From positions 682,001 to 746,000 of the forward strand of contig JAKZZE010000014.1 in NCBI GenBank assembly GCA_024220505.1: a DNA stretch of 64,000 nucleotides, in the 5' to 3' direction. The notes under the pieces were generated by a model, which was given only the letters and a program-made list of their open reading frames with translations, searched no databases and was not told the DNA's origin. A program made the position numbers and the translations under genes. How positions within the stretch are numbered: the first letter of the stretch is position 1; every line of letters begins with the position of its first letter. Below are positions 21,820 through 32,116 of this stretch, piece by piece. The DNA comes from Rhizopus arrhizus (lineage: Eukaryota > Mucoromycota > Mucoromycetes > Mucorales > Rhizopodaceae).

Positions 21820-23613
21820 TTAAAAGAGAGGATCTAATAGGTGAGAGGAAGTGAAATCCTCTTTGTCTAATTCTGGACTTGAAGTAGGTGACATAAATGA
21901 ATCATAACATTTGATGCCCATATTTGTATCATTGTCAAGCAATAAAAACGTATCATTCACAGGTGGTAACATGAAAGTGTCATAAACATCCGCAAAACCA
22001 AAGATATCGGCTGTCACAGGTGGGCTAGGCGTACAAGCAACACTGCTGCTGCTGCTGCTACTTGTATTACAAGATTCATCAAATGGAGAGAAACGAGGTT
22101 CGATATAGATTGCGTCGTCATAGGAAGGTGAGATCATTGGATCTTGATCCGTTTGTCCAGGTAAATTTGTCAAGCTCATTTTACCTTTACTTGCTGCTTC
22201 ATCGTCCAGCGAGAAACAATCACTAAATTCAAGTGCAACAGGTGGACTGCTGCTGTTCTTTTTACTCCTTTTGTTATTTGTCATATTCTTCTTCTTTTCA
22301 ACCTTGTCAAAGGAGGGTGGTGCACGACATGATTGTCTGCGAGGTTGAAGTGAAGGCATAAATTTTGTTCGATAAACATCCAAAGCTCGTTGAAGTAAAT
22401 TTTTTTTTCCAGCTAAAATTCTAGGGTTTAGATAAGCCTAATGAAACAAGATGAGTTTATACACATTCAACCAAGACAGAAACACACTTACCAATTTCCA
22501 GCTTAACTCATTCAACATATTGTCCAATATCCATCTTTGATGTCCACCGATATATAAATTAGGATCTGCATGGATCGCGCGAGGAAAAGGACAGTTTTGT
22601 CTGCGGAATTCCATTGAGATTTCATCCAATGAAATCGTTTCAATATTAATCTTGATTCTATAACGAGTATTGTTCACCAAATCATCGATGGCGATCGTCT
22701 TGGGCTGATGGGAAGGCTTGACGATGGCTGCTTCCAAGGTTTGTGGTGGACGAATGACAGACATGACAGGCGTAGTCATCGCATTCTCTTCTTCTTCCTC
22801 TCGATTCTTTCGCTTACGAAGTGTGCCATTCATGAGCTTTTCTTGACGTGCTACACGTCTTGATCGCATACTGGGATACCGATTACGATAAGAATCAACC
22901 GCTCGTTGGATCAAACCACGTTTGCCTGCGATTTCTTCCTTATTTAACCATGCCAATTTCCATCCTAAATCGTTACATTCTGTCTCATAAGCCCAGCGAT
23001 TGCCTTTATAGATTTCTTTTGGGAGATTAGCCCGTGGATAGACCTAGAAATAAAATAAGAATTTGATCATTCCCATTATATCATCAATACGTACACAGTT
23101 TTCGGCCTTGAATTTATCGTCCACAGCCTCCAATACCACATTTTGAATGTCTGTCCTGATCGAATAGCGTTTCAATGTACGATTATGAGAATAAACAAAT
23201 GAAACCCATTCAACGCCATCTTTAACTTCAGCAACAGGATCGTTATTGGTTGCTGGTGCTGCGCTCGCAGTGGTGGTTGTCATGACAGTAGAATTGGTTG
23301 TCGTAGCCACATTGACTGTGCTTTTTTCGTTGGATGTTGATGATGCTCCACTGGTTGCAGGAGCAGGATGACTAGCCTTGGATTGTAAAGCAGCAGAGAC
23401 CATGGCTGCAGCCAAAGCACTTGCAATCGCAGAAGCGTGACTTGGATTCTTATCTTCTTGTGATTTATCCATTTTTCGACGTTTGACGCGATGAATAGTG
23501 GTTTCAATCATCATGATTTGTTCAGCCGTCAAGGATTCCAAAATAGATTCAGCCTTTGATGGGGATTGGATGATCTCTCCAAGTAACAGAGTAGTGGGTG
23601 ATAAGGTGGTCAT
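21820..23613 (-). CDS. Fungal protein with a duplicated domain (possibly DUF8032-type)
   Basis: Three exons (23613-23095, 23043-22492, 22437-21820) join in phase 0 to 562 residues. The protein contains the same roughly 90-residue unit twice. Unit 1 runs about 128-230 (RYSIRTDI, FKAENC|VYPRA, YKGNRWAYE, LGWKLAWLN, GKRGLIQRAVDSYRN). Unit 2 runs about 300-385 (RYRIKINI, FRRQNCPFPRA, YIGGHQRW, LSWKLAYLN, GKKNLLQRALDVYR). Both splice junctions fall inside the units. A helical N-terminus (LTAEQIMMIETTIHRVKRRK), an Ala/Thr-rich linker and an acidic Ser-rich tail complete it. I believe the unit is a fungal domain of unknown function. The basic stretches and absence of membrane segments fit a nuclear protein, but no activity can be named. 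Confidence 0.75.
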
Positions 23614-26116
23614 GATAATAATAAATAATAATAAAAGAGGGGGGATGTAAATAAGAAACTAATTAGATTATAAAGAAGACGAGATACTGATATCAATGAA
23701 TGTCAATTATCTCGTTTGCAAAGTATAATTGTAACATAAAAATATAAGACGAAAGAATTTTTTTTGTTTTTAAAAAATAAAAAGTAGTAACAATAAAAGA
23801 AAAACAATGGTTGCTTTCTTTTGTTAATAAAAAAAAAATCCCTTCAGGAAAAGAAGAATAAAAAAATTTTTCACGCTTTCCAGCTCCATACTTTTATTAA
23901 TTATCAAAAAATGTCGGGGTTATAAATCCCCCCTCTTTTTTAAGGAAGGTTAAAGTGGAGATAGAATCAGAGACTAGCCCAAAAAAAAAAAGTTTTTTAG
24001 TTCTTCGATGACTGAATGTGTAACGAATAGTTTGTAGAGAGATGAATATGAAAATTGTTGTATGATTTTGTTTACTTTTTGTTCATAGATGAATAGTTCA
24101 TCCATTTAGAAATAAATTAACTCTAAAATCGAGGTATTTCAATAAGCTTTTTAGGTACTTAATTTCACAAAGTAACTATTGACACTTGATTAAAACGAAA
24201 ACATTGGTGTTCCGATGATTCCGTGATTGGCCGATACAACCTTCTTGTTTTTTCTTCTTTGTTCTTTTGTACCAGAAAAAAAAAAAGTTTGCTTTTTTTT
24301 TTTCCATGTTTACAAGGATTTATAAGAGAACCTGAAAGAAAAGGATAAAGAGTTTGGAACGCGAAATATAAAATTTGCTTGACAAAAAATTTGAAATGTT
24401 CAAGTTAAAATTGTAATAAACATAGACACCTTTAACACGAATCCTATGTGATGTGACTTTTTATGAATGTCAGCAAGCATTCTATTTACATTTTGATCCA
24501 GTTCGAAAGAAACTTTGAGCTTTTGTCAAAGAGTTAAAAGAGATCTCCTTTATTTGGTTTTATAAATCATCAGAAGCCAGCCTTTTCACGCGCTGATCAA
24601 ATTGCTATATTTGGGGCACACATGTACATTTTCCCATGTGGGATCCAAGCACAATGAGGGTCCGAAATAAGATAATTTTCTGTACAACTCTTTTATTGTT
24701 TGGGGTATTTGTCACCCGATTTTTTTTCTACAAGGCACACATGTATTTTTTCGAGTCTACAACTTGAATAATAATAATAATAAAAAAAAAAAAAAAAAAA
24801 AAAAACAAAGGAAAAAGATCAACCGTAAACCAGAGGCGGAATTTTTTCTACCGGTCCAATAAAATAGAGTGCGGTGCTAAAATATCCTTCATTTTCCCCG
24901 CTTTTTTTGACCTCCTAAATATATAACCTAGACGGGTCCCACTTCATTTGAACTGATTACACAAACTATTTAGCCGAACAATAAAAATTCTTATAATAGC
25001 AAAAACAAAATTTAAAGAAATACTCCTTTATTATTACATAATATAATCCTAATTCTTATTTACCCTCTTTCTTTTATTTTTACCAATAAAAATATATCCC
25101 ATTTAGGCTTAATAAATATATACTGGATATATCATTTTTCCAATTGAAATAATGAATCTGCACAGACTTTTTTTAATATACACCGATTAGATATAGGATT
25201 GTGTAACAAATAAATCTTTTAGAAAAGGGGTAAAATAAATACAAAGTCTTCTTTACAGCATAGAAACTCTATTTTAAAGGGTATTGAATACTTCAAATCT
25301 GTCACACAGATCATATCCCATTCAAAAGTAAATGTCATTCAGTGTACCCTTCCCCACTTTAAAAACGGATAAAAAAACTACTTCCAATATCTCAGTTATA
25401 ATCGCCTTTAGATTATCGATGTTAATCTATATTTCCTCCTCCTTTTTTCTTGATAAAAAAAAATCATAGACAACCATTCCTTCTTTTATCAAACAAGAGA
25501 CACATTATAACAATGTGTCTTGAAGCCCATTTCCATGTCTGTTATTCTGTTTTGACTAAATTCATTAAAAATATTGATTAGATCAAAATGTTTAAAGCGA
25601 GTCAATAGGTTGAAGGAAGAAAGATTGTTTCAAAGTGGATATTCAGATTACGCAGAAACAAATCCGATTCATAGAATTTAAGATGGTGTGAATCAAGATC
25701 TTTAAAGTGGTTGTTTGAATAAAAAACATTGTTTGATTGTCAAGATGGAATTATTACATGGAAAAATTAATATTTTTAAAAGTGTGTCAAGAGTTTACAA
25801 AAAGAATAGCAGTAAATCTAACGCTTGAGAGTTTGCTAAATGTTGATCAATTCTGCAGACACTTTTATAGTTTTCTGAATGATTAGGATCGCAAAAGGGG
25901 GCTATGGGGCAAACAGTAAAAAAAGTTTTTTGTTGAAAAGGTAACGACGTAATTGTTTAAAGGGTTTTTTAATTGCTGGGTTTCCCAAGTAGAATATGTT
26001 CGGAATCTCATTGTTGCTGGTTTCGAGAGGTTTATGCTTCAGAAAACAAAATTACACAGAATTATTCTTAGATTTCACAGTCCCCGAATTTTGTTTTCAC
26101 CAAGTGCTTAAATTAG
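23614..26116. other. 2.5-kb gene-free AT-rich region
   Basis: No supported coding region on either strand. It contains long A and T runs (for example about 24780-24804) and GAAA-rich stretches. It separates the conserved genic block from the accessory stretch that follows. Confidence 0.5.
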
Positions 26117-26353
26117 ATGGCACACTCTTTGCAAAATAGATTTCTCACTTTTAACTTGTATATGTTGAAAGCGAAAATGAGAATATGTTTTATCTACGAA
26201 AATGGGAAAGGTGGAGTTGTGGATGAAAGTGGAAATGAGCTTTTCGAGATGGATATTGATACTGAAGCATATCCCATCGATTACATTATCAATCATGATG
26301 AGCATTTGGACTTTAAACCATCTGAAAAAAACAAAAGGAAAACCTCACAGTGA
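26117..26353 (+). CDS. Short acidic ORF of unknown function
   Basis: A 78-codon ORF. From residue 21 on it reads like real protein (MRICFIYENGKGGVVDESGN, then LFEMDIDTEAYPIDYIIN). It is surrounded by gene-free sequence and repeat remnants. No family was recognised and no neighbouring exon could be joined convincingly. It may be an isolated exon of a degraded repeat gene. Confidence 0.25.
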   Translation: MAHSLQNRFLTFNLYMLKAKMRICFIYENGKGGVVDESGNELFEMDIDTEAYPIDYIINHDEHLDFKPSEKNKRKTSQ

Positions 26354-26675
26354 AAAATGAAGCCTACACGAGAAGCCTAATAAAATAAAATAAAAATGAA
26401 ATTTGTTCATACCGGAAACATGGTGATATTATCAAAGAAGGAGAAGCTGTAACCACTTCACTCCTTCTCTCATACCGAAAAAATTAAAAGGCAAAAAAAA
26501 AAAAAAAAGCTGGTGAAAGACGAAGAAAAAAAAAACTGGTAAAAATTCTTTTTGGTACAGTTTTCGTATTCAAATGGAAAGTCCATAAAATTTATTTGAT
26601 TTTGTTATTCAAGCTGATGTTCCTACTATTCTTAAACTGGTATTCTGACTAGACATTGCTTAAAAGTTCAAGCTT

Positions 26676-26882
26676 TTAGGAGTCTTTTTCGCGACAACCA
26701 AACAATTCGAGCAATTTCTCCTCGACATTGCTCTTAATTTTTTGGTTAGCTTTCGGCAAACCTTGAGATGCATGGCCGCAAAGCGGAAGCAAAAATCTGC
26801 TTAAATCCAAAGGATCTGTTGTATCCACACAACTAGTAAAGTGAACATTCATGGATAAACGTGAGATTTCCGCAATAGCCAA
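26676..26882 (-). CDS. Possible coding fragment of unknown family
   Basis: A 68-codon frame on the minus strand (AIAEISRLSMNVHF, SCVDTTDPLDLSRFLLPLCG, EEKLLELFGCREKDS) has a protein-like composition and extends a few codons upst­ream without a stop. It lies downstream of the 405-codon ORF on the same strand, 244 bp away, and may be an exon of it or of another degraded gene. No splice join could be supported. Confidence 0.25.
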   Translation of the reverse strand: MAIAEISRLSMNVHFTSCVDTTDPLDLSRFLLPLCGHASQGLPKANQKIKSNVEEKLLELFGCREKDS

Positions 26883-27125
26883 CTTTACCCTGTTGTCCCT
26901 ATCGGCGTTCTAACGACTACATCGGAACCTGATTACAACAACGGCAGTTCAATCCAACCTTATTCGATAATTATCGTTAGATCAATAATTTATCTACTTC
27001 ATTGTCCCTTGATTCGTCAAGAAGACAGCGGCTATCGATTATCCACTATCTTTCCTTTATCTTCCTATCCTTCCCTTTTATTAATAAAGCAATATATAAT
27101 CTTTAGTTTCACAACTATTGTCTTT

Positions 27126-28343
27126 TTAGCTTTTCTCTCTTATTTTAATACTTGACAAAACAGGATCACTCGTGGCTTGGATTTGTAAATGCTCCAACAA
27201 CGTAGTGACGTCTTCATGTTGCTGAATTCGGCTCTGAAAGCGCTGCATGTCATCATTATATACTGGACATTTTTTCAATACTGCAATGGCAACGATTTGT
27301 AAAAGAGAACTAGCCGTTTTGATAATTGATTTATCGCCATGTCCATAACCTTGGTTTCCAGGGAGATTAGTGATCGTGAACACAGTTGCGGGTTGCAACA
27401 AATCATTGTCGAATCCGGGGAGCGTCGCTCGCCAAAGAGCATAAGTACTCGTTTTGTCAAATCCAGATTTCAGTTGCCGCATGGACGAAACACACAACGG
27501 ATACTTGTGTGTTTCTGTCTGCTGATTTTTTGCTAAGCGAATGAACTCGTTCAACTTTGCATCGTCATAAAATATGCGTGTCTTTGAATTATTGAAGTTG
27601 AGAGAAATTTCTGGATCAATTGAGACTTCATTCTTGGGGACGTCGGTTAGCATGGTGATAAGAACATTCATCGATTTGGAGCCAATTTTCAATTTCTTTT
27701 TCGCTGCACCTCCGTCAGATTCTTCGTAGATTCCAATTGCAAGGCCATCGTAAGTTGCATTGCAGGGTAAAGGAATGGATTTAAGATTTGTTTCCGCATG
27801 AGCATCCAATGATTTTGATCTGCTGTACACTTCAGCGGTCAACGTGAAAACCAGATTGTATTCGTCAACAATTACGCAACCAGTATGGAGTGCAGCAACT
27901 GCATGTAAAAGTGAAGGCGAAAGTCGAAAATCCAAGTTGAGACATTCAATGACCTCTGTTGTTGCTTCCGTGAAAGCAAATGTGTCAATAAGCCCTGGAA
28001 GTCTTGATGAAGCAGTAGACTTTTCAACATATACGTTATTCCCGGCAATACTTGGTTCCGTAGACGATTGTACACCTTGGCCATTCTCATCATGCAATTG
28101 CAAGACACTTTCCAGTGAATCAGAGAAGCAATTATCAGGAAATGGAATCTTACCAGCAACATCCAATGTAAATTCTTTTCGCATGAGGGCATGGGTGGAA
28201 ATGCTTGAAGTTAGACTGTGACGATTCAAATGCATTGCTATAGGTGAACAACTGATGGCCATAGTGTGATGATAAGCTGTTTGCTCGTTGCTGGCAATGG
28301 CGAATTGGCTGCCGATTTTGAGGTCGAACGAAGGAGTCATCAT
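27126..28343 (-). CDS. Orphan 405-residue protein
   Basis: An intact 405-codon frame starts at a double ATG (28343). No catalytic motif, membrane segment or known domain was recognised. Composition is normal, with blocks such as VDEYNLVFTLTAEVYS, GGAAKKKLKIGSKS and LPGNQGYGHGDKS, the last Gly-rich and perhaps a loop. Immediately upstream on the same strand lie zinc-finger-like remnants (28344-28729) in other frames, so this ORF may be the last exon of a longer gene or the intact part of a degraded one. Its setting among LINE and multi-copy family remnants favours a repeat-borne or fast-evolving gene. Function unknown. Confidence 0.5.
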   Translation of the reverse strand: MMTPSFDLKIGSQFAIASNEQTAYHHTMAISCSPIAMHLNRHSLTSSISTHALMRKEFTLDVAGKIPFPDNCFSDSLESVLQLHDENGQGVQSSTEPSIAGNNVYVEKSTASSRLPGLIDTFAFTEATTEVIECLNLDFRLSPSLLHAVAALHTGCVIVDEYNLVFTLTAEVYSRSKSLDAHAETNLKSIPLPCNATYDGLAIGIYEESDGGAAKKKLKIGSKSMNVLITMLTDVPKNEVSIDPEISLNFNNSKTRIFYDDAKLNEFIRLAKNQQTETHKYPLCVSSMRQLKSGFDKTSTYALWRATLPGFDNDLLQPATVFTITNLPGNQGYGHGDKSIIKTASSLLQIVAIAVLKKCPVYNDDMQRFQSRIQQHEDVTTLLEHLQIQATSDPVLSSIKIREKS

Positions 28344-28729
28344 TTTTCTTTTTTTCGTGCTTGATCGCGTTCCTTGTCGTATGTTGCAACTTGAACTTCA
28401 GCAGTGTGACACGAACCCATATGCTTTTTAAAACTGTCCACATTTTAAATTGTTTGTTACAGCTTGCCAAGGGACAACTAAAATGGCCAGTCAAGAGTGG
28501 AACGCGTATAATATCTAATATATATAACACATGTAAAATCCTGCTGCTTCCAATAAACAATCTTTAACTCACATTCACCAAGAGTCACATTTGTTTCCAA
28601 GACATGTTCCCGCTGTTGATGTCGGTAAAGAGCATTGCGATCATTGAAGGGAATTTGGTAAAGTGAACATTCAAAAGAATCCATATCATGGCATATTTTC
28701 CTTCTTCTTGTCTCTTCTTCAGTTGTCAT
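28344..28729 (-). pseudogene. C2H2 zinc-finger-like remnants upstream of the orphan ORF
   Basis: Frame 1 from ATG 28729 reads SFECSLYQIPFNDRNALYRH then QQREHV. This is a C2H2-like unit in which the second Cys is Tyr. A second piece near 28490-28390 reads FSCPLASCNKQF and, after a frame change at an A-rich spot (about 28446), DSFKKHMGSCHT. It then needs one more frame change at an A run (about 28350) to enter the 405-codon ORF. A GTGAGT donor at about 28572 and a TTTTAG acceptor at about 28482 look like an intron, but the phases do not fit. I take these as degraded finger exons. Confidence 0.4.
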
Positions 28730-28854
28730 AGTTGCAGAATTTTCTTCAGTTGCCAGGGTTATTGATTGTGAGAAGTAAACAAAAGAAAAAAGGAGCTGTG
28801 GGAACTTTTTTTTTCTTCGTCTTTCACCAGCTTTTTTTTTTCTTTCTTTCTTGA

Positions 28855-29404
28855 TTTATGTATACCGAGTAAAGATAGGGCGAGAGGATAGATCCTTGGA
28901 GTACTCTAGTCTTTGGATGGAAACGCCTAGAAGTTGCGTTTGAGACAAGTACTTCTATCTGAACTTCGTCAAACAAGTTGCGTAGAAGACCTAGGAGTGG
29001 AGGTGATATACAATGCTGTAATACCTTCCATACATAGTTTCTGTCAACAGTATCATAGGAGGATTTTATATCCAGAAAGGCCAGAACGGATTGCTATGAT
29101 AATGTGAACGCAGTATATGGCAGATCTCTGCAAGGCAAAGTGCTTGGTCTAACGTACCACGGAATTCTCTAAAGCCGCCTTGTGCAATGTCAAGCGAGGG
29201 TCCGTTAGTTTGCAAATTATATTGTATGCAACGTTCCAAGATCTTTCTAAAGATAGAAGTCAGACTGATAGGTCGGTTATTACTCGGTTCGTCAGTGGAG
29301 CCTTTTTTATATATCGGGACAACTTGAGCAACAGGCCAAGGTTGTGGAGTATAAGACCACATCCAACACAAATAGAGGAGAGAAAGAAGAAGCGGTGTCA
29401 GTAG
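28855..29404 (-). mobile_element. LINE reverse transcriptase fragment
   Basis: The minus strand encodes the central reverse transcriptase region of a non-LTR element: VAQVVPIYKKGS, NNRPISLTSIFRKILERCI and GGFREFRGTLDQALCLAEI. After a frame change near 29085 it continues with AFLDIKSSYDTVDR (first catalytic Asp region), CISPPLLGLLRNLF and QGSILSPYLYSVYI. The fragment stops before the YxDD box. It is frameshifted and truncated on both sides, hence dead. It could belong to the same LINE family as the two 3' fragments, but they do not overlap, so this cannot be shown here. Confidence 0.8.
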
Positions 29405-31180
29405 ATGTTCCTTGATTTACACGGCCTTTTTCACAATGTTGTTTAATGACATACTTCTAAGTACACTGCTAACCAATTTGATTTGATTGTTATGTGTGAA
29501 AGAGGATGAGCAAGAAGAACAAATCTTCAAGTTCTTAAATGATTATTTAGACCTTTCTCCTTCTGGATGATGTCTTGATTTGACTATGCCTTGACTTGGT
29601 TCCGGAGTTCATTCATCTATGATAATATCAGAGCCTTTTAAGAATAAAAAGAAAGGAAAAAGAAAAGTAACAACATTGGGATGCCTTAGAGAATTGCTAA
29701 AATCTAGATCATGACGTGTTGGACTCGTTTAATTCTTGATTAATTATAAATAAGATCAGTCCAACTTTTGGTTTATTGTTTCTTGTTACCTCTTCAAGAA
29801 ATCAATTTATCAAATAAACAGGCTTTTAAATCGCATTAAACATTTTGTTTGCTTATTAATACAATTGTATAAAGCATAAAATACGTTTATTTTGAAGAAT
29901 AATAAAATCAAATCAGATAATTTTTTATAATGATTTCCACTCATCTATTCGCTTTATTTGACTTATTCCATCTATAATCAATCTATTCTTTCTTCTGAAT
30001 AGTTGATAACTTGCACTCAACTTTTTTTAATCACAAAATGATATTTGTTGTCATTGAATCCTGTTTCCAATCATACGAGTAGTTTGTTCTATGATGAGGC
30101 GAGTAAGAAGGTCATGATCAGTCATACATCTAAGACATAAAATCCTGAATGATGTGAGGAAGTTAATGTAGCGGCACAAGTAATGATTATATCGTTCAAA
30201 AGACGAGTAAAGATCTTTGCATCCACATGTATCAAAGAAATAGGGCCTCAATTTTTTTCAGCTGAGAAAGATCCCTTTTCTTTAAAAGTAGATGTGTGTA
30301 AGTTTCTGACTAGATATAAGAAAAATACTTTATTCAAGGACTTTATCATATATTAAATGCAATCTCTGAGCATCATGGGGTTTGAAAGACCAGACAAAGG
30401 ATTTCGTAAGGCAGGTCATCAGGATCAAAGCAAACCATTTTTAGGTGACTATCAGGCTCCATCAATGATAAAAGATAGGAGAAAACCCTACAGTCAACCG
30501 ACCAAGGCTGTAGAGGAGAGACAGAGACCATCAGACGACTTTATATTGAAGAGTCTTCAAAGGTCTTTCGAGTGCCATATATGCTTAAACGTGACCTGAA
30601 AATCACTGTCCGGTTGAACTATTATGATAAATGACTGTTTTCAATGCTCTGCTGCAAGTGCCAAGACGATGGGTATCATTAGAACGCGATCGAGCCAAAG
30701 TTGCCTAAGGAGGTGTTTAAGATATGAAGTTCAAAAGAGCTTTGTCGGGTGAACCAACAAAAATACAATCAACAAGTTGACTTCCGACATGCATTGGATG
30801 AAAGCAGACTTCTTGGATCTACTCCGGAGATCTCGAACGAAGGCTGACTGCGGATATCTTTTGGACAAAGACCCTATGCCTGGTTTTAAGTGAGTTTTTG
30901 TCTACTTGACAGAAACTCGGCAATGAATTTCTGATCTGAGGATGATAGAGTGCCAAAGACTGAATATGTTTGAGTACCAATGCAAGAATGGCTAGGTTTT
31001 TGATGAGGAACATTGTTACCAATGATGTTTTCCTGTTTAGTTGATCAACAAGATTTGGTGATACCAGCCATGGTTACCCAAGGTTGTTGAGATTGAGGAT
31101 TACCATCTTAAGATGATGGACAGCCAAACCTATGGAAATTGGCGTTTTCACAAAAATAATTGTCACTTTCATAAAAATGA
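29405..31180. other. Accessory stretch with unassigned short ORFs
   Basis: Roughly 1.8 kb of degraded-looking sequence. ORFs at 30357-30599 (plus; ends SLQRSFECHICLNVT) and 30819-31022 (minus) have partly protein-like composition but no domain, no splice partners and no start context I can support. Probably repeat remnants. Confidence 0.35.
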
Positions 31181-31444
31181 TTGAGTTCCTTCGCGAATTT
31201 AAACGTTACACACACTTTGACGAAAACAACAGTACTAATAATGCCACCTGGCTCTACTAATCCAACCAACATTACGACTGCAACGAGTTCTCTAACTCTA
31301 GAGGAAATAGCAGACTTGCTTGTAAAGTTTGAAAGCTGCAGCAAAGTATTAGCTTGCCCTCAATGTACGAAAAAAGGAATCTTTCGCCGCAATGCAGTAC
31401 TAACAGACATGGTATACAATATGGAATATAGAGGGCTTGGGTGA
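31181..31444 (+). CDS. Fragment with a zinc-ribbon-like start
   Basis: An 87-codon frame ends in LACPQCTKKGIFRRNAVLTD and a few more residues. CPxC followed by G-x3-RNA resembles the N-terminal zinc ribbon seen in several DDE transposases, but the second CxxC pair is not present before the stop. No downstream exon could be joined. It is likely a fragment of a mobile-element gene; the assignment is weak. Confidence 0.25.
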   Translation: MSSFANLNVTHTLTKTTVLIMPPGSTNPTNITTATSSLTLEEIADLLVKFESCSKVLACPQCTKKGIFRRNAVLTDMVYNMEYRGLG

Positions 31445-31972
31445 CGTATAAAATGGTAACAGATTAGAAGTCAACGGACGGCTTCACATGCTTTTGTTGG
31501 TGAGTATTCAAGATTCTGTCTAAATCCAGATCAACATGTGCGAGAGATTTCCTTTTGCGATTGTTGCTTGCAGTTTCTGAACAGTAATTATCATAAAATT
31601 GCTGGAGTATTCTTAGCTTATTCAATTGCATATAGAACGGGGGCAAATCGTGAAGTGAGGCGGAGCACTGGACTTTCATCAGCTCAAACATGACGCTGGC
31701 ACCACTCGCATGTTGAGTAAAGCCGTAGGCTGTTATGTTTAATCCTAGGTTTGGGACAGAAATATGTAAGTTCAAAACATGATGCAAGCTGTTTAGTTAC
31801 TTTACCTATAGCTTGTAACACTAGAATGCATTCAGTATTATATTCATCATACCCATTACTTGCAAATAAAGCCAGTCTCAACAAATCACCGTGTGTTTGG
31901 TGCGCATTATTCTTTTGGTAATCCGCCTTAACCTCCACAAAACCTGTATATTGGCTGATTCGTCTTTTTTCG

Positions 31973-31988
31973 ATCAATACACATCCAC
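31973..31988. repeat. Target-site duplication, left copy
   Basis: ATCAATACACATCCAC, identical to 32101-32116. The two copies flank the U6-like insert exactly. Confidence 0.85.
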
Positions 31989-32015
31989 GACATGTCTTTG
32001 ACCTCTGTCACTTAT

Positions 32016-32047
<32 letters not shown>

Positions 32048-32100
32048 GACCACTGCACAAGGATGACACTAAATCTCTGAGAAGGAAGCTCTACGGAGCA
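31989..32100 (+). pseudogene. U6 snRNA-like retrocopy
   Basis: The core matches U6 closely: GGAACGATACAGAGAAGATT and then AGCATG, with the ACAGAGA box at 32031-32037, the AGC triad at 32043-32045, and GCACAAGGATGACAC. Two bases in the block normally GGCCCCTGC are altered (GACCACTGC), and the 3' part departs from U6. It ends in a perfect 4-bp stem with a TACG loop (32088-32099), a UNCG-type tetraloop, and has no terminal T run. The 112-bp segment is flanked by exact 16-bp direct repeats and sits antisense inside a coding frame. These features indicate a reverse-transcribed U6-derived copy inserted by LINE machinery rather than the working U6 gene. It could also be a chimera of U6 with another RNA's 3' hairpin. 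Confidence 0.75.
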
Positions 32101-32116
32101 ATCAATACACATCCAC
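32101..32116. repeat. Target-site duplication, right copy
   Basis: Exact second copy of the 16-bp repeat at 31973-31988. Collapsing the two copies restores the reading frame of the surrounding family member. Confidence 0.85.
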
